Source of the DNA: Pyrodictiaceae archaeon
GTDB taxonomy: Archaea; Thermoproteota; Thermoprotei_A; Sulfolobales; Pyrodictiaceae
Reading direction: 5' to 3'
DNA: 14,480 nt
Assembly (NCBI GenBank): GCA_027033675.1
Contig: JALVKZ010000096.1
Location: 1-14,480, forward strand
A program made the translations under genes and the position numbers. Within the stretch, counting starts at the first letter, position 1. The number at the start of each line of letters is the position of its first letter. This document shows, piece by piece, positions 6,520-12,929 of this stretch. The notes under the pieces were generated by a model. That model had not been told where the DNA came from and made no database searches. It worked only from the letters and a program-made list of their open reading frames with translations.

Positions 6520-7590
6520 ATGAGTCTCGAGCTTGCTAGGAAGGGTATAGAGTTCGTTAAGGGCCTAGACGAGTTCGCTGGGCTTAGCAGGAAGTGGCTT
6601 ATCAAGATAGAGGATGAGCCCACTAGCCCAGAGTATGGTACTCCTCCCTGGGAGAGGCCCATTGAGCAGCACATAAGGATGGGTGTTATTGCTCTCGATA
6701 AGCCGCCGGGTCCTACGAGCCACGAGGTAGTTGCGTGGATTAAGAGGATGTTCGGGCTGAACAAGGCTGGTCACGGTGGTACACTCGACCCTAAGGTTAC
6801 TGGTGTTCTCCCAGTAGCTCTCGAGGAGGCTACTAAGATTATTGGCCTCGTAGTGCATACTGGCAAGGAGTATGTCTGCGTTATGCAGCTCCATAGCCCG
6901 GTGCCGGAGCGGGAGCTGCGTAAAGCAATACAGTTGTTCATTGGCGAGATTTATCAGCGCCCGCCTCTGCGGAGTAGTGTTAAGAGGAGTCTCCGCACCA
7001 AGAAGATCTACGATATCGAGCTACTAGAGTACACTGGGCAATACGCCTTAATGAGGATTGAGTGCGAAGCAGGCACCTATATGAGGAAGCTGTGCCACGA
7101 TATAGGACTAGTACTAGGCGTCGGTGCCCACATGAGGGAGCTGCGGAGGACGAGGAGCGGGCCCTTCCGTGAATCAAAGGGGCTTGTGAGGCTTCAGGAG
7201 CTAAGCGAGGCGCTTTACCGCTGGCGCACAGAGGGCAAGGACGACTGGCTGAGGAAATGCATCCTTCCAGCAGAGTATGCTGTGAGCCACCTAGCCAAGA
7301 TAATCATACGCGACACTGCCGTAGACGCCATTGCTCATGGAGCTGATCTCGCTGTCCCAGGCATAGTCATGCTACACGAGGGTATAAAGCCCGGGGACAT
7401 GGTGGCGTTGTTTACCCTCAAGGGCGAGCTAGTAGCGATAGGAGTTGCGAAGATGAGTAGCGAGGAGATAATGAAGGCTAGGAGAGGCATAGCAGTGCGG
7501 ATGCGCCGAGTCGTAATGAAGCCTGGGGTCTATCCACGAGCATGGAAGCGCAAGGAACAGGGCGGAGAAAGCAAAGCTGAGAAGAAGTAG
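6520..7590 (+). CDS. cbf5: tRNA/rRNA pseudouridine synthase Cbf5 (TruB family)
   Basis: Cbf5 is the catalytic subunit of H/ACA ribonucleoproteins (with Nop10, Gar1 and L7Ae) and can also make tRNA Psi55. The catalytic loop [10 protein letters not shown] holds the nucleophilic Asp (residue 90 from the ATG). [38 protein letters not shown] (split by a conserved RPP) and [12 protein letters not shown] are TruB-family blocks. A C-terminal PUA domain starts near [18 protein letters not shown] and ends before a Lys/Glu-rich tail. The frame is open from GTG 6508, but that GTG is part of a GGTGA SD 8 nt before ATG 6520, so I use the ATG (356 residues). The 5' region has alternative GC-rich hairpins (6463-6493). 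Confidence 0.96.
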   Translation: MSLELARKGIEFVKGLDEFAGLSRKWLIKIEDEPTSPEYGTPPWERPIEQHIRMGVIALDKPPGPTSHEVVAWIKRMFGLNKAGHGGTLDPKVTGVLPVALEEATKIIGLVVHTGKEYVCVMQLHSPVPERELRKAIQLFIGEIYQRPPLRSSVKRSLRTKKIYDIELLEYTGQYALMRIECEAGTYMRKLCHDIGLVLGVGAHMRELRRTRSGPFRESKGLVRLQELSEALYRWRTEGKDDWLRKCILPAEYAVSHLAKIIIRDTAVDAIAHGADLAVPGIVMLHEGIKPGDMVALFTLKGELVAIGVAKMSSEEIMKARRGIAVRMRRVVMKPGVYPRAWKRKEQGGESKAEKK

Positions 7591-7642
7591 CGCAGCTGCC
7601 CTCTCCATTACTCTATTTCCTCCGTGAAGGGTTGGTGACGCG

Positions 7643-8233
7643 TTGTCTCACTATTTTAGGCCGGGGCGGCGAAGAGGCCCCCGGATGCTGATAAGCGATG
7701 CTCTACGAGGTGTTACTGTAGAGTTCTACGTCACGGGCGATGTCTTCTCGCCCCGGGGAATTGATGAGGGTACTAGGCTCCTAGTGGAGAACGCCCTTGT
7801 CCCAGAGAAGGGTGTGGTCCTCGACCTAGGCTGCGGCTATGGCGTGATAGGCATTACTCTTGCTAAGGCTTATCCCGGTCTCCGCGTAGTCATGGTTGAT
7901 GTCAACCCTAGGGCTGTTGGGCTAGCTAAGATGAATGCCAAGCTAAACCGGGTAGAGGACCGCGTAACGGTGCTGCTAGGCGACCTCTATGAGCCCGTGA
8001 AGGGAATGGTCTTTGATACCATTCTATCAAATCCGCCGCTAGCAGCCGGCCTCGAGACAACTGAGAGGCTGATACGGGGCGCACCACGCCATCTGCGTAG
8101 TGGTGGAAGCCTCCAATTAGTAATGAGGAAGGGAGCATCGAAGGCCCTTGGGGTGATGAGAGAGGTTTTTCCCGAAGCCCGCGTCCTCCTAAGGAAAAAA
8201 GGCTACACGATACTCTATGCGGAGAAGCACTAA
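7643..8233 (+). CDS. RsmC-like class I SAM-dependent methyltransferase
   Basis: A 196-residue small-subunit-type methyltransferase of the COG2813 (RsmC/MJ0882-like) group. The SAM-binding loop is DLGCGYG at 61-67, the acidic ribose-binding residue lies in VDVNPRA at 85-91 (Asp86), and the catalytic SNPP is at 129-132, followed by LAAG. NPP marks methylation of an exocyclic amino group, so N2 of a guanine in 16S rRNA is the likely target. That target is inferred from the family. The N-terminus is short and basic and lacks the extra domain of bacterial RsmC, as is usual in archaea. TTG is the start, with GGTGA 4 nt upstream. Its position after cbf5 fits rRNA modification. Confidence 0.88.
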   Translation: MSHYFRPGRRRGPRMLISDALRGVTVEFYVTGDVFSPRGIDEGTRLLVENALVPEKGVVLDLGCGYGVIGITLAKAYPGLRVVMVDVNPRAVGLAKMNAKLNRVEDRVTVLLGDLYEPVKGMVFDTILSNPPLAAGLETTERLIRGAPRHLRSGGSLQLVMRKGASKALGVMREVFPEARVLLRKKGYTILYAEKH

Positions 8234-8272
8234 TGGGGAGAACCCCCTACCTGCCCTGGATGGGTGCAGTTC

Positions 8273-8827
8273 TTGATACAGGTTGGCGTGGCTGCTTACT
8301 CGGGCAACCCCGAACCAGAGCTGGTAAAGCGCTGCGAGGCCTTCGTTGACGAGTTAGTGAAGAGATGTGGTAGGGGTAGGCTAGTACTCCTCCTCGGAGG
8401 CTACTGGGGCCTTATGCGCTGCGTGGTTGATCATGCCCTGAGACACGGTGTCCTCGTGGCGTTGTTCCCGCCCCTTGACCGAGAGGACGTAGGCTACCCC
8501 GAGGGGGTAATTGTTATCCGTACCTCTTCGGGGCCCCGGCTCCGCAGCATCTACCTTGTCAAGAGCAGCGATGTCCTCGTAGCTCTCGGCGGCGGGGCTG
8601 GTACGTTGCAGGAGATAGTAACCGCCTATACCGAAGCTAAGCCAGTATACGTGCTAGCGGGAACTGGTCTAGCCACCGATAAGGCAAAGGAGTGCATTGA
8701 GCCCTATATCGATGAGAGGAGAACGGTTCCAATAACCTTTGTTGAGGACTCTGTGCACCTTGCTCGCTTAGCTTGTGTTGAGGCAAAGATGGCTGCTAGT
8801 AGACGGCTACCACCCCAGCACGGCTAG
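8273..8827 (+). CDS. LOG-like Rossmann protein (TIGR00725-type)
   Basis: A 184-residue Rossmann-type protein of the broad LOG/SLOG superfamily. The signature block GGGAGTLQE occurs at about 106-114, the equivalent of PGGxGTxxE in cytokinin-activating LOG phosphoribohydrolases. Earlier, LLGGYWGLM at about 40-48 is the first nucleotide-binding loop. A Gly replaces the Pro of the LOG motif, and the usual Arg-Asn is RS in RLRSIYLVKSSD, so the activity is uncertain. This matches the TIGR00725 group of small archaeal and bacterial proteins, whose substrate is unknown. GTG 8264 is in frame, but GGGTG is itself an SD and TTG 8273 follows by 6 nt, giving the family-like start MIQVGVAAYSG. The gene overlaps the convergent gene by 21 bp. 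Confidence 0.82.
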   Translation: MIQVGVAAYSGNPEPELVKRCEAFVDELVKRCGRGRLVLLLGGYWGLMRCVVDHALRHGVLVALFPPLDREDVGYPEGVIVIRTSSGPRLRSIYLVKSSDVLVALGGGAGTLQEIVTAYTEAKPVYVLAGTGLATDKAKECIEPYIDERRTVPITFVEDSVHLARLACVEAKMAASRRLPPQHG

Positions 8828-9445
8828 TAGTTGCTGGGCCCTCCCTAGTGCCCTTGCTATAATGGGGTCGCTTGAGCCTTGCCAAGCCTCGATGAATTCT
8901 ACTAGTTCTCTCCGAGCCTCGGCTAGTAGTCTCTCCTCATGCTTCTTATCAAGAGGTTTCTCTGCTTGGAGCTTCGGTCCTCCCTCCATGAAGCCCTCTG
9001 GGAAGTACCAGTCCCTGAACCAGCGGAACCCCCTAGCGAATAGCTCATAGCCTAGACGAGTAGCCGGGGCAGGCACGCCTAGTTCTAGGGCGCGCATAGT
9101 CTCCTCGTCGTAGAGGTACTCTATGAATAGTCTCTCTCCAGGCCCAAGGCTCCCCGAGACCGCGTCGAGGACGAGCGCCTCTAACTGGCTACCCGGGAAC
9201 ACGAGGGAGTCCTTGCCGAGGCGCAGTTCACGTCTTGCTCCGAAAACCTCTATCCATGCTCTATAGAACTCCCCGCGGCCAAGGAACACGAGGAGGTAGA
9301 GAACCGTCTCCTCGTCACCGTCCCTAACGACTAAGCGTAGCTGGATAGTCTCCCTTATGCCTCCGCGCCCAAGTCTCTCAAGAGATAAGCGATGCTCTCC
9401 AAGCCTTAGCCCATCCAGCCTTGAGACTAGTGCCCCAAGATCCAC
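8807..9445 (-). CDS. DUF1122-like protein
   Basis: The 212-residue product resembles the archaeal DUF1122 family, which I recall as having a GNAT acetyltransferase-like fold. This assignment is from memory. The most family-like block is GPGERLFIEYLYDEE to WYFPEGFMEGGPKLQAEKP, at about 101-164, where Gly/Pro and aromatic residues cluster. The beta-rich N-terminal half (LRLVVRDGDEETVLYLLVF) fits a sheet, and the C-terminus is helical. The start is GTG, with GAGGAGGA 6 nt upstream on the minus strand. A candidate TATA box (TAATAAG, 9489-9495) lies further up. It is transcribed divergently from the sulfur operon, and its 3' end overlaps the LOG-like gene by 21 bp. Its function is unknown. Confidence 0.75.
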   Translation of the reverse strand: MDLGALVSRLDGLRLGEHRLSLERLGRGGIRETIQLRLVVRDGDEETVLYLLVFLGRGEFYRAWIEVFGARRELRLGKDSLVFPGSQLEALVLDAVSGSLGPGERLFIEYLYDEETMRALELGVPAPATRLGYELFARGFRWFRDWYFPEGFMEGGPKLQAEKPLDKKHEERLLAEARRELVEFIEAWQGSSDPIIARALGRAQQLLAVLGW

Positions 9446-9565
9446 TTCGCGTCCTCCTCGTAGCTATAAGATGAGGTAGTGGCTCTTCTTCTTATTACGT
9501 GGCGTTGTTGTGTTTTGCATTGTTTCTCTTTACCTGGTTTTGGTTATTCTATTGGTTTTTATGAA

Positions 9566-9625
9566 GCATATGCAAGGAATATATAAATTATGGTGAAATT
9601 TTCTAAACTGGTCAAAATATAAATA
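9566..9625 (+). promoter_or_regulatory. Double-TATA promoter of the sulfur operon
   Basis: The 219-bp AT-rich spacer holds two ATATAAAT boxes, at 9581-9588 and 9618-9625. Starting 26 nt downstream, they give transcripts near 9610 and 9647. Each box is followed by a copy of ATGGTGAAA (9590-9598 and 9651-9659), and the second copy carries the GGTGA SD of the TTG start at 9665. The upstream box is preceded by AAGGAA, BRE-like. The palindrome GCATATGC (9566-9573) lies just upstream and could be an operator. The other half of the spacer is T-rich on the plus strand and shows no gene. Confidence 0.6.
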
Positions 9626-9664
9626 GTTTTCAATGCTTCCCTAACATCACATGGTGAAAGAGCC

Positions 9665-10072
9665 TTGGCGAAAGGCCTCGCAATAATAATGTTCACGGGT
9701 CAAGCCGAGTACTTCATACCCCTAGCAGTCCTAACCCAGACGGCAGCAAACTTCGGCATCCCAGTGAGGATATTCGTTACCGGGTTCGCGCTACCCTACT
9801 TCACGAAGAATAAACCAGAGCCCAGGTTCTCCAAGGAGTTCGAGGACATGGTCCCCAAGCTCGAGGAGGGCATGAAGAAGCTCAATATGCCCTCCTGGTA
9901 CGACATAGTAAAGGAGGCTAAGGAGACCGGCGACGTGAAGATATACGTATGTAGCCTAATGGCCGAGGTAATGGGGCTAAAGAAGGAGGACCTAGACCCA
10001 ATAGTGGACGACATAGTCGGCGCAGCCTACTTCATGCAGACAACTGAGGGCTACCAAGTCATATTCATCTAA
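9665..10072 (+). CDS. DsrE-family sulfur-carrier protein (DsrE2/3-like)
   Basis: A 135-residue single-domain DsrE-fold protein. The start TTG is set by a GGTGA SD (9653-9657) 7 nt upstream. LAIIMFTGQAEYFIPLAVLTQTAANFG is the first strand-helix unit. The conserved Cys96 in VYVCSLMAEVMG-type sequence (here KIYVCSLMAEVMGL) is the persulfide-carrying position of the DsrE2/DsrE3 group. Residues 50-80 are a Pro/Lys/Glu-rich insertion. Family members exchange sulfane sulfur with TusA. The gene is the first of four in a tight operon: 24 bp to tusA, then the SQR-like gene and DUF1641. I cannot tell E2 from E3 subtype from sequence alone. Confidence 0.88.
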   Translation: MAKGLAIIMFTGQAEYFIPLAVLTQTAANFGIPVRIFVTGFALPYFTKNKPEPRFSKEFEDMVPKLEEGMKKLNMPSWYDIVKEAKETGDVKIYVCSLMAEVMGLKKEDLDPIVDDIVGAAYFMQTTEGYQVIFI

Positions 10073-10096
10073 CCAGCCCCAGGGGGTGGAGAAGAG

Positions 10097-10333
10097 ATGC
10101 CCGAGAAGATAGTCGTAGATGCCCGGAACATGGCGTGCCCAGGCCCAATAACCAAGCTAACAAAGGCATACAGGAAAGCAAAGCCCGGCGACATAATAGA
10201 GGTACTAGCCACCGACCCCGGGTTCAAGCCAGACGTGCAGGCATGGGTTCAGAGGACTGGTAACGAGCTACTAGAACTCAAGGAGGAAGGCGGCGTAATC
10301 AAGGCAGTCATAAAAGTGACCGCGAAGAAGTAA
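10097..10333 (+). CDS. tusA: TusA-family sulfurtransferase
   Basis: TusA carries sulfane sulfur on a cysteine and passes it between sulfur-metabolism proteins. The 78-residue product has the invariant CPGP motif at 14-17 (Cys14) and the later DPGF block at 40-43. It has the family's usual length and ends in a Lys-rich tail. A GGGGTGGAG SD precedes the ATG, 24 bp after the DsrE-family stop. The pairing with DsrE at the start of the operon is a known sulfur-transfer unit in archaea. The next gene is 85 bp away, behind a pyrimidine-rich stretch that may attenuate transcription. Confidence 0.95.
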   Translation: MPEKIVVDARNMACPGPITKLTKAYRKAKPGDIIEVLATDPGFKPDVQAWVQRTGNELLELKEEGGVIKAVIKVTAKK

Positions 10334-10418
10334 CCACCTAGAGAGCAATACCAATCCCTTATCACTCTACTCCTAGTTCTTTTCCATCTACCCTCCCTAA
10401 TGGCTAGAGGTGCTCAAC

Positions 10419-11609
10419 TTGGCTGAGAAGAAGCAAATACTCGTACTAGGCGGTGGTGCTGGCGGCCTCATAACTGGCAACCTGCTAGCCGCTCATGGCT
10501 ACCAGGTAACCATTGTAGAGAAGAGTGATTATCACTTATTCCAGCCAGGTATGCTGTGGATAGCCTTTCAGGGCCATAGCCCGGAGCGCTATATAAAGCC
10601 GGTAGCTGAGCTAGTGAAGCCTGGTGTTGAGCTAGTCAAAGGAGTGGTATCTGAGATTAACCTCGCGGATAGACTTGTGAGGCTTAGTGATGGCAGAGAG
10701 TATAGCTACGAGTACCTCGTAGTAGCTCTTGGAGCAGCCTACGACTATGACGCTGTCAGCGGTAATAAGGAGCTCTTGGAGAGATTCGGCGACTTCTACT
10801 CTGGAGCAGAGCATGCTCAAAGGCTCTGGCAATCCTTTAGCTCTCTCCGCGAAGGCACACTGGTAGTAGCAGCGGCTGACCCTAGCTACAAGTGCCCACC
10901 AGCTCCGCACAAGGCGGCTTTCCTCGCTGCGGAGACCCTTCGCAAGAAAGGACTGCTGGGCAAGGTAAAGGTTGTACTTGCTCTACCATTCGTCCACGAG
11001 TATGCATCCAAGAACCTAGCGGAGATAATTGCGCCGAAGCTGAAGGAGGCCGGGATAGAGGTAAGGACGATGTTCACCGTGGAGAGCATAGACGTGGAGA
11101 ACAAGAAGCTCTACTCCCTTGAGGGCGAGGAACTAAGCTTCGACGTAGCAGCGCTAATACCCGTTCACCGCGGTCCATTAGTCAAGGTGGCTCCAGAGGA
11201 CGCCGTGGACGATGACGGGTACTTCAAGGTAGATAAGCACACACTGCGTATAGAGGGCTACGACGACGCCTACGCCGTAGGCGACTGCAACAACACGCCC
11301 ACAAGCAAGACTGGCGTGACAGCCCACCTTGGGGGAGAGGTGGTAGCCGAGAGAATAATGGGCTACGACGCAGTCTTCACCGGGCGCACCAACTGCCCCC
11401 TGGTGACTGATGGCGAGGCCCTCTTCGTGATAAGCGACTACGAGCACCCACCGGTCGACGTGAGGTTCTCCAAGTTCAAGAGACTCCTAGAGGACATGTT
11501 CATTGCCATGTACTGGCCAAGCCTACGCGACCCAGAAAAATGGAGCCCACTCTTCCGCGCTTACTTTGAGGCCACAAGCCCCGAGAAACTAGCCCAGCTA
11601 GGGTGGTAA
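10419..11609 (+). CDS. SQR-like FAD-dependent oxidoreductase
   Basis: A sulfide:quinone oxidoreductase or flavocytochrome-c-sulfide-dehydrogenase-like flavoprotein. From the chosen start (396 residues) the N-terminal FAD loop is GGGAGG (11-16), with Glu34 at the end of beta-2. KCPPAP carries Cys159 at 159-163. AYAVGDCNN (about 285-292) binds the FAD, and NCPL has Cys326. The second and third Cys could form the redox disulfide. I see no earlier Cys like that of classical SQR, which is the FCSD-like pattern. The C-terminus with W/Y residues may lie against the membrane. The frame opens at GTG 10410, but GAGGTG is an SD 6 nt before TTG 10419. DUF1641 follows by 3 bp. Confidence 0.88.
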   Translation: MAEKKQILVLGGGAGGLITGNLLAAHGYQVTIVEKSDYHLFQPGMLWIAFQGHSPERYIKPVAELVKPGVELVKGVVSEINLADRLVRLSDGREYSYEYLVVALGAAYDYDAVSGNKELLERFGDFYSGAEHAQRLWQSFSSLREGTLVVAAADPSYKCPPAPHKAAFLAAETLRKKGLLGKVKVVLALPFVHEYASKNLAEIIAPKLKEAGIEVRTMFTVESIDVENKKLYSLEGEELSFDVAALIPVHRGPLVKVAPEDAVDDDGYFKVDKHTLRIEGYDDAYAVGDCNNTPTSKTGVTAHLGGEVVAERIMGYDAVFTGRTNCPLVTDGEALFVISDYEHPPVDVRFSKFKRLLEDMFIAMYWPSLRDPEKWSPLFRAYFEATSPEKLAQLGW

Positions 11610-11612
11610 GTC

Positions 11613-11990
11613 ATGACCGAGGCAACAGTTTCTGAGAGAAAGGAGATAGAGAGACTTATAGCCGAGGACCAGGAGACAGAGGAGGCCCTGCTCAAGACAA
11701 TGCAGCTACTAAGACAACTAAACAACAGCGGCATACTAGACCTCCTATTAGTACTGACGGACAAGGACGTCTTCCAGAGAATAGTAAGCATCGCGGTAAG
11801 CACCGGCCTCTTCAAGATAGCCGACCGCATCGACGAGCTACCAACGAAGCTATCCCAGCTACTAGACGCCCTAGAAGAGCCCGCGGAGCCAATCGGCGTC
11901 TACACACTCCTACAAGCACTCAGGGACCCCGAGGTAGCGAGAGGACTAGCCAAGATGATAAGAATACTGAAGATTATAGGCTCCTGGTAG
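11613..11990 (+). CDS. DUF1641 protein
   Basis: This 125-residue, mostly helical protein has the DUF1641 pattern: an acidic N-terminus, a hydrophobic stretch LLDLLLVL-like near the middle (here GILDLLLVLTDKDVF), and the closing block ALRDPEVARGLAKMIRILK (about 101-119). No transmembrane segment is convincing, so it is probably a peripheral or soluble partner. The ATG lies 3 bp after the SQR-like stop, and the SD (GGGTGG) is inside the preceding codons, so it is translationally coupled. DUF1641 genes often sit beside SQR-like or formate dehydrogenase genes, which suggests an assembly or docking role with the flavoprotein; this is inference. Confidence 0.87.
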   Translation: MTEATVSERKEIERLIAEDQETEEALLKTMQLLRQLNNSGILDLLLVLTDKDVFQRIVSIAVSTGLFKIADRIDELPTKLSQLLDALEEPAEPIGVYTLLQALRDPEVARGLAKMIRILKIIGSW

Positions 11991-12032
11991 CGAGGGGTAC
12001 GTGGCACTCCTCCTAGTCATATAATTAGGACG

Positions 12033-12062
12033 TTTTTGTGCAGGATATTTCCCTATTCTCTT
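12033..12062 (+). terminator. T-rich terminator of the sulfur operon
   Basis: TTTTT at 12033-12037 is followed by TATTT and further pyrimidine-rich tracts within 30 bp, starting 43 bp after the DUF1641 stop. Archaeal termination often occurs at such T-rich clusters. No hairpin is needed. Confidence 0.4.
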
Positions 12063-12110
12063 GTATCTATTAGGCCTAGGACTCTACGCCTAAGCTTAGA
12101 GAAAGTAATC

Positions 12111-12156
12111 TTTATACGGCGTGGATTAAATAGTTCCACGTGGTGGAGTTTGTGGA
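12111..12156 (+). promoter_or_regulatory. Leaderless promoter and candidate operator of the AbrB/PIN pair
   Basis: TTTATAC at 12111-12117 is centred 26 nt before the GTG at 12140, so transcription probably begins at the start codon. Four GTGGA elements cluster here: 12121-12125 and, in reverse, TCCAC at 12135-12139, then 12143-12147 and 12152-12156. The two around the start form TCCAC-GTG-GTGGA and overlap the 8-bp palindrome CCACGTGG (12136-12143). This suits autorepression by the AbrB-type protein, which is inferred. Confidence 0.5.
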
Positions 12157-12427
12157 ATATGAGGTTAATGTTGATAAGCAGGGGAGGCTAGTTATACCCG
12201 CACCTGTTCGCAAGCTACTAGGTCTCAATGGTGGTGGGAAGCTACTTCTGAGGGTAAGAGACGGAAAAATAGAGCTCATACCAATTGATAAGGATCTCGA
12301 GAAGAGGGTCAAGAAATGGTCGGAAATGGCGCTTGCGACTGTTGCTGAGCCGTTCACGGAGGAGACAAGTGGGGAGTGGAAATGGGTGAGCAAGGAGTAT
12401 GCAGAACGCAAGCTTGGACTACGCTGA
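12140..12427 (+). CDS. AbrB/VapB-type antitoxin-like DNA-binding protein
   Basis: A 95-residue protein with an N-terminal SpoVT/AbrB swapped-hairpin domain (about 5-50). VNVDKQGRLVIPAPVRKLLGL is the signature, with GGGKLLLRVRDGKIELIPID closing the barrel. The C-terminal half (EKRVKKWSEMALATVAEPFT) is amphipathic and probably binds the PIN toxin. GTG 12140 fits a leaderless transcript from the TATA box at 12111-12117. Other in-frame GTGs (12143, 12152) are close and cannot be excluded. Its 3' end overlaps the PIN gene by 29 bp, so translation is coupled. AbrB-type antitoxins usually repress their own operon. Confidence 0.9.
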   Translation: MVEFVEYEVNVDKQGRLVIPAPVRKLLGLNGGGKLLLRVRDGKIELIPIDKDLEKRVKKWSEMALATVAEPFTEETSGEWKWVSKEYAERKLGLR

Positions 12428-12899
12428 GGGAGTAGTTGATGTAAGTATAATAGTTCCTGCTTGTTTCGAGAACCCTCTTAAAAGGTATGCGATAAATTTT
12501 CTTACCGAAGTATTAGCGCTAAGAAAGAGAGCCGTTATACCAGTAACTGCTATCTTGGGTGCATACCACATAGCTACTAAGTACCTGAGAGCGCCACGAC
12601 GAGTAGTAAAGAAGATACTGGTAGGGATTCTCGAAACAAGGTCACCAGCACTTTATCCACAAGTAGCACCAATGCTTGTCATAGACGCCCTAGACATAGC
12701 AACAACTTATAATATAGAGTCATGGGATGGGTATCTCGTAGCACTAGCTCATAGCCTCGGGGCTAAAGCAATATACACGCTTGATAAAGGATTGAAAAGA
12801 ATAAAGGAAGAAATAGCCATAGTAAATCCATTCCCACTAGAAAAGACTAGGGAATATCACCAATATATACGAACATTATTAAGCCGAGAAAAACGATAA
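12399..12899 (+). CDS. PIN-domain VapC-like toxin
   Basis: A 166-residue PIN-domain protein, paired with an AbrB-type antitoxin; VapC toxins are Mg-dependent RNases. Acidic residues: Asp14 in VVDVSIIV, Asp110 in ESWDGYLVALAHSLGA and Asp129 in IYTLDKGLK. The position where PIN domains usually have Glu in the second helix reads IPVTAILGAYHIATKYL, with Gly54 where Glu is expected, so one metal ligand may be missing. The ATG start has no well-spaced SD (AAGGAG is too close) and it overlaps vapB, so reinitiation is likely. The gene is visibly richer in A and T than the following one. That may reflect a separate origin. Confidence 0.87.
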   Translation: MQNASLDYAEGVVDVSIIVPACFENPLKRYAINFLTEVLALRKRAVIPVTAILGAYHIATKYLRAPRRVVKKILVGILETRSPALYPQVAPMLVIDALDIATTYNIESWDGYLVALAHSLGAKAIYTLDKGLKRIKEEIAIVNPFPLEKTREYHQYIRTLLSREKR

Positions 12900-12929
12900 G
12901 AAACAACCTTTGACGGAAACCAGGCTAGT

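Noticed and set aside
9576..9590. Upstream TATA box read as a minus-strand promoter for the DUF1122-like gene
   Set aside because: It lies more than 130 bp from that start, and a closer minus-strand TAATAAG at 9489-9495 is a better fit; its plus-strand flank is BRE-like.
10892..11122. Plus-strand reading frame inside the SQR-like gene
   Set aside because: It lies inside a recognised flavoprotein gene in another frame and has no family match.
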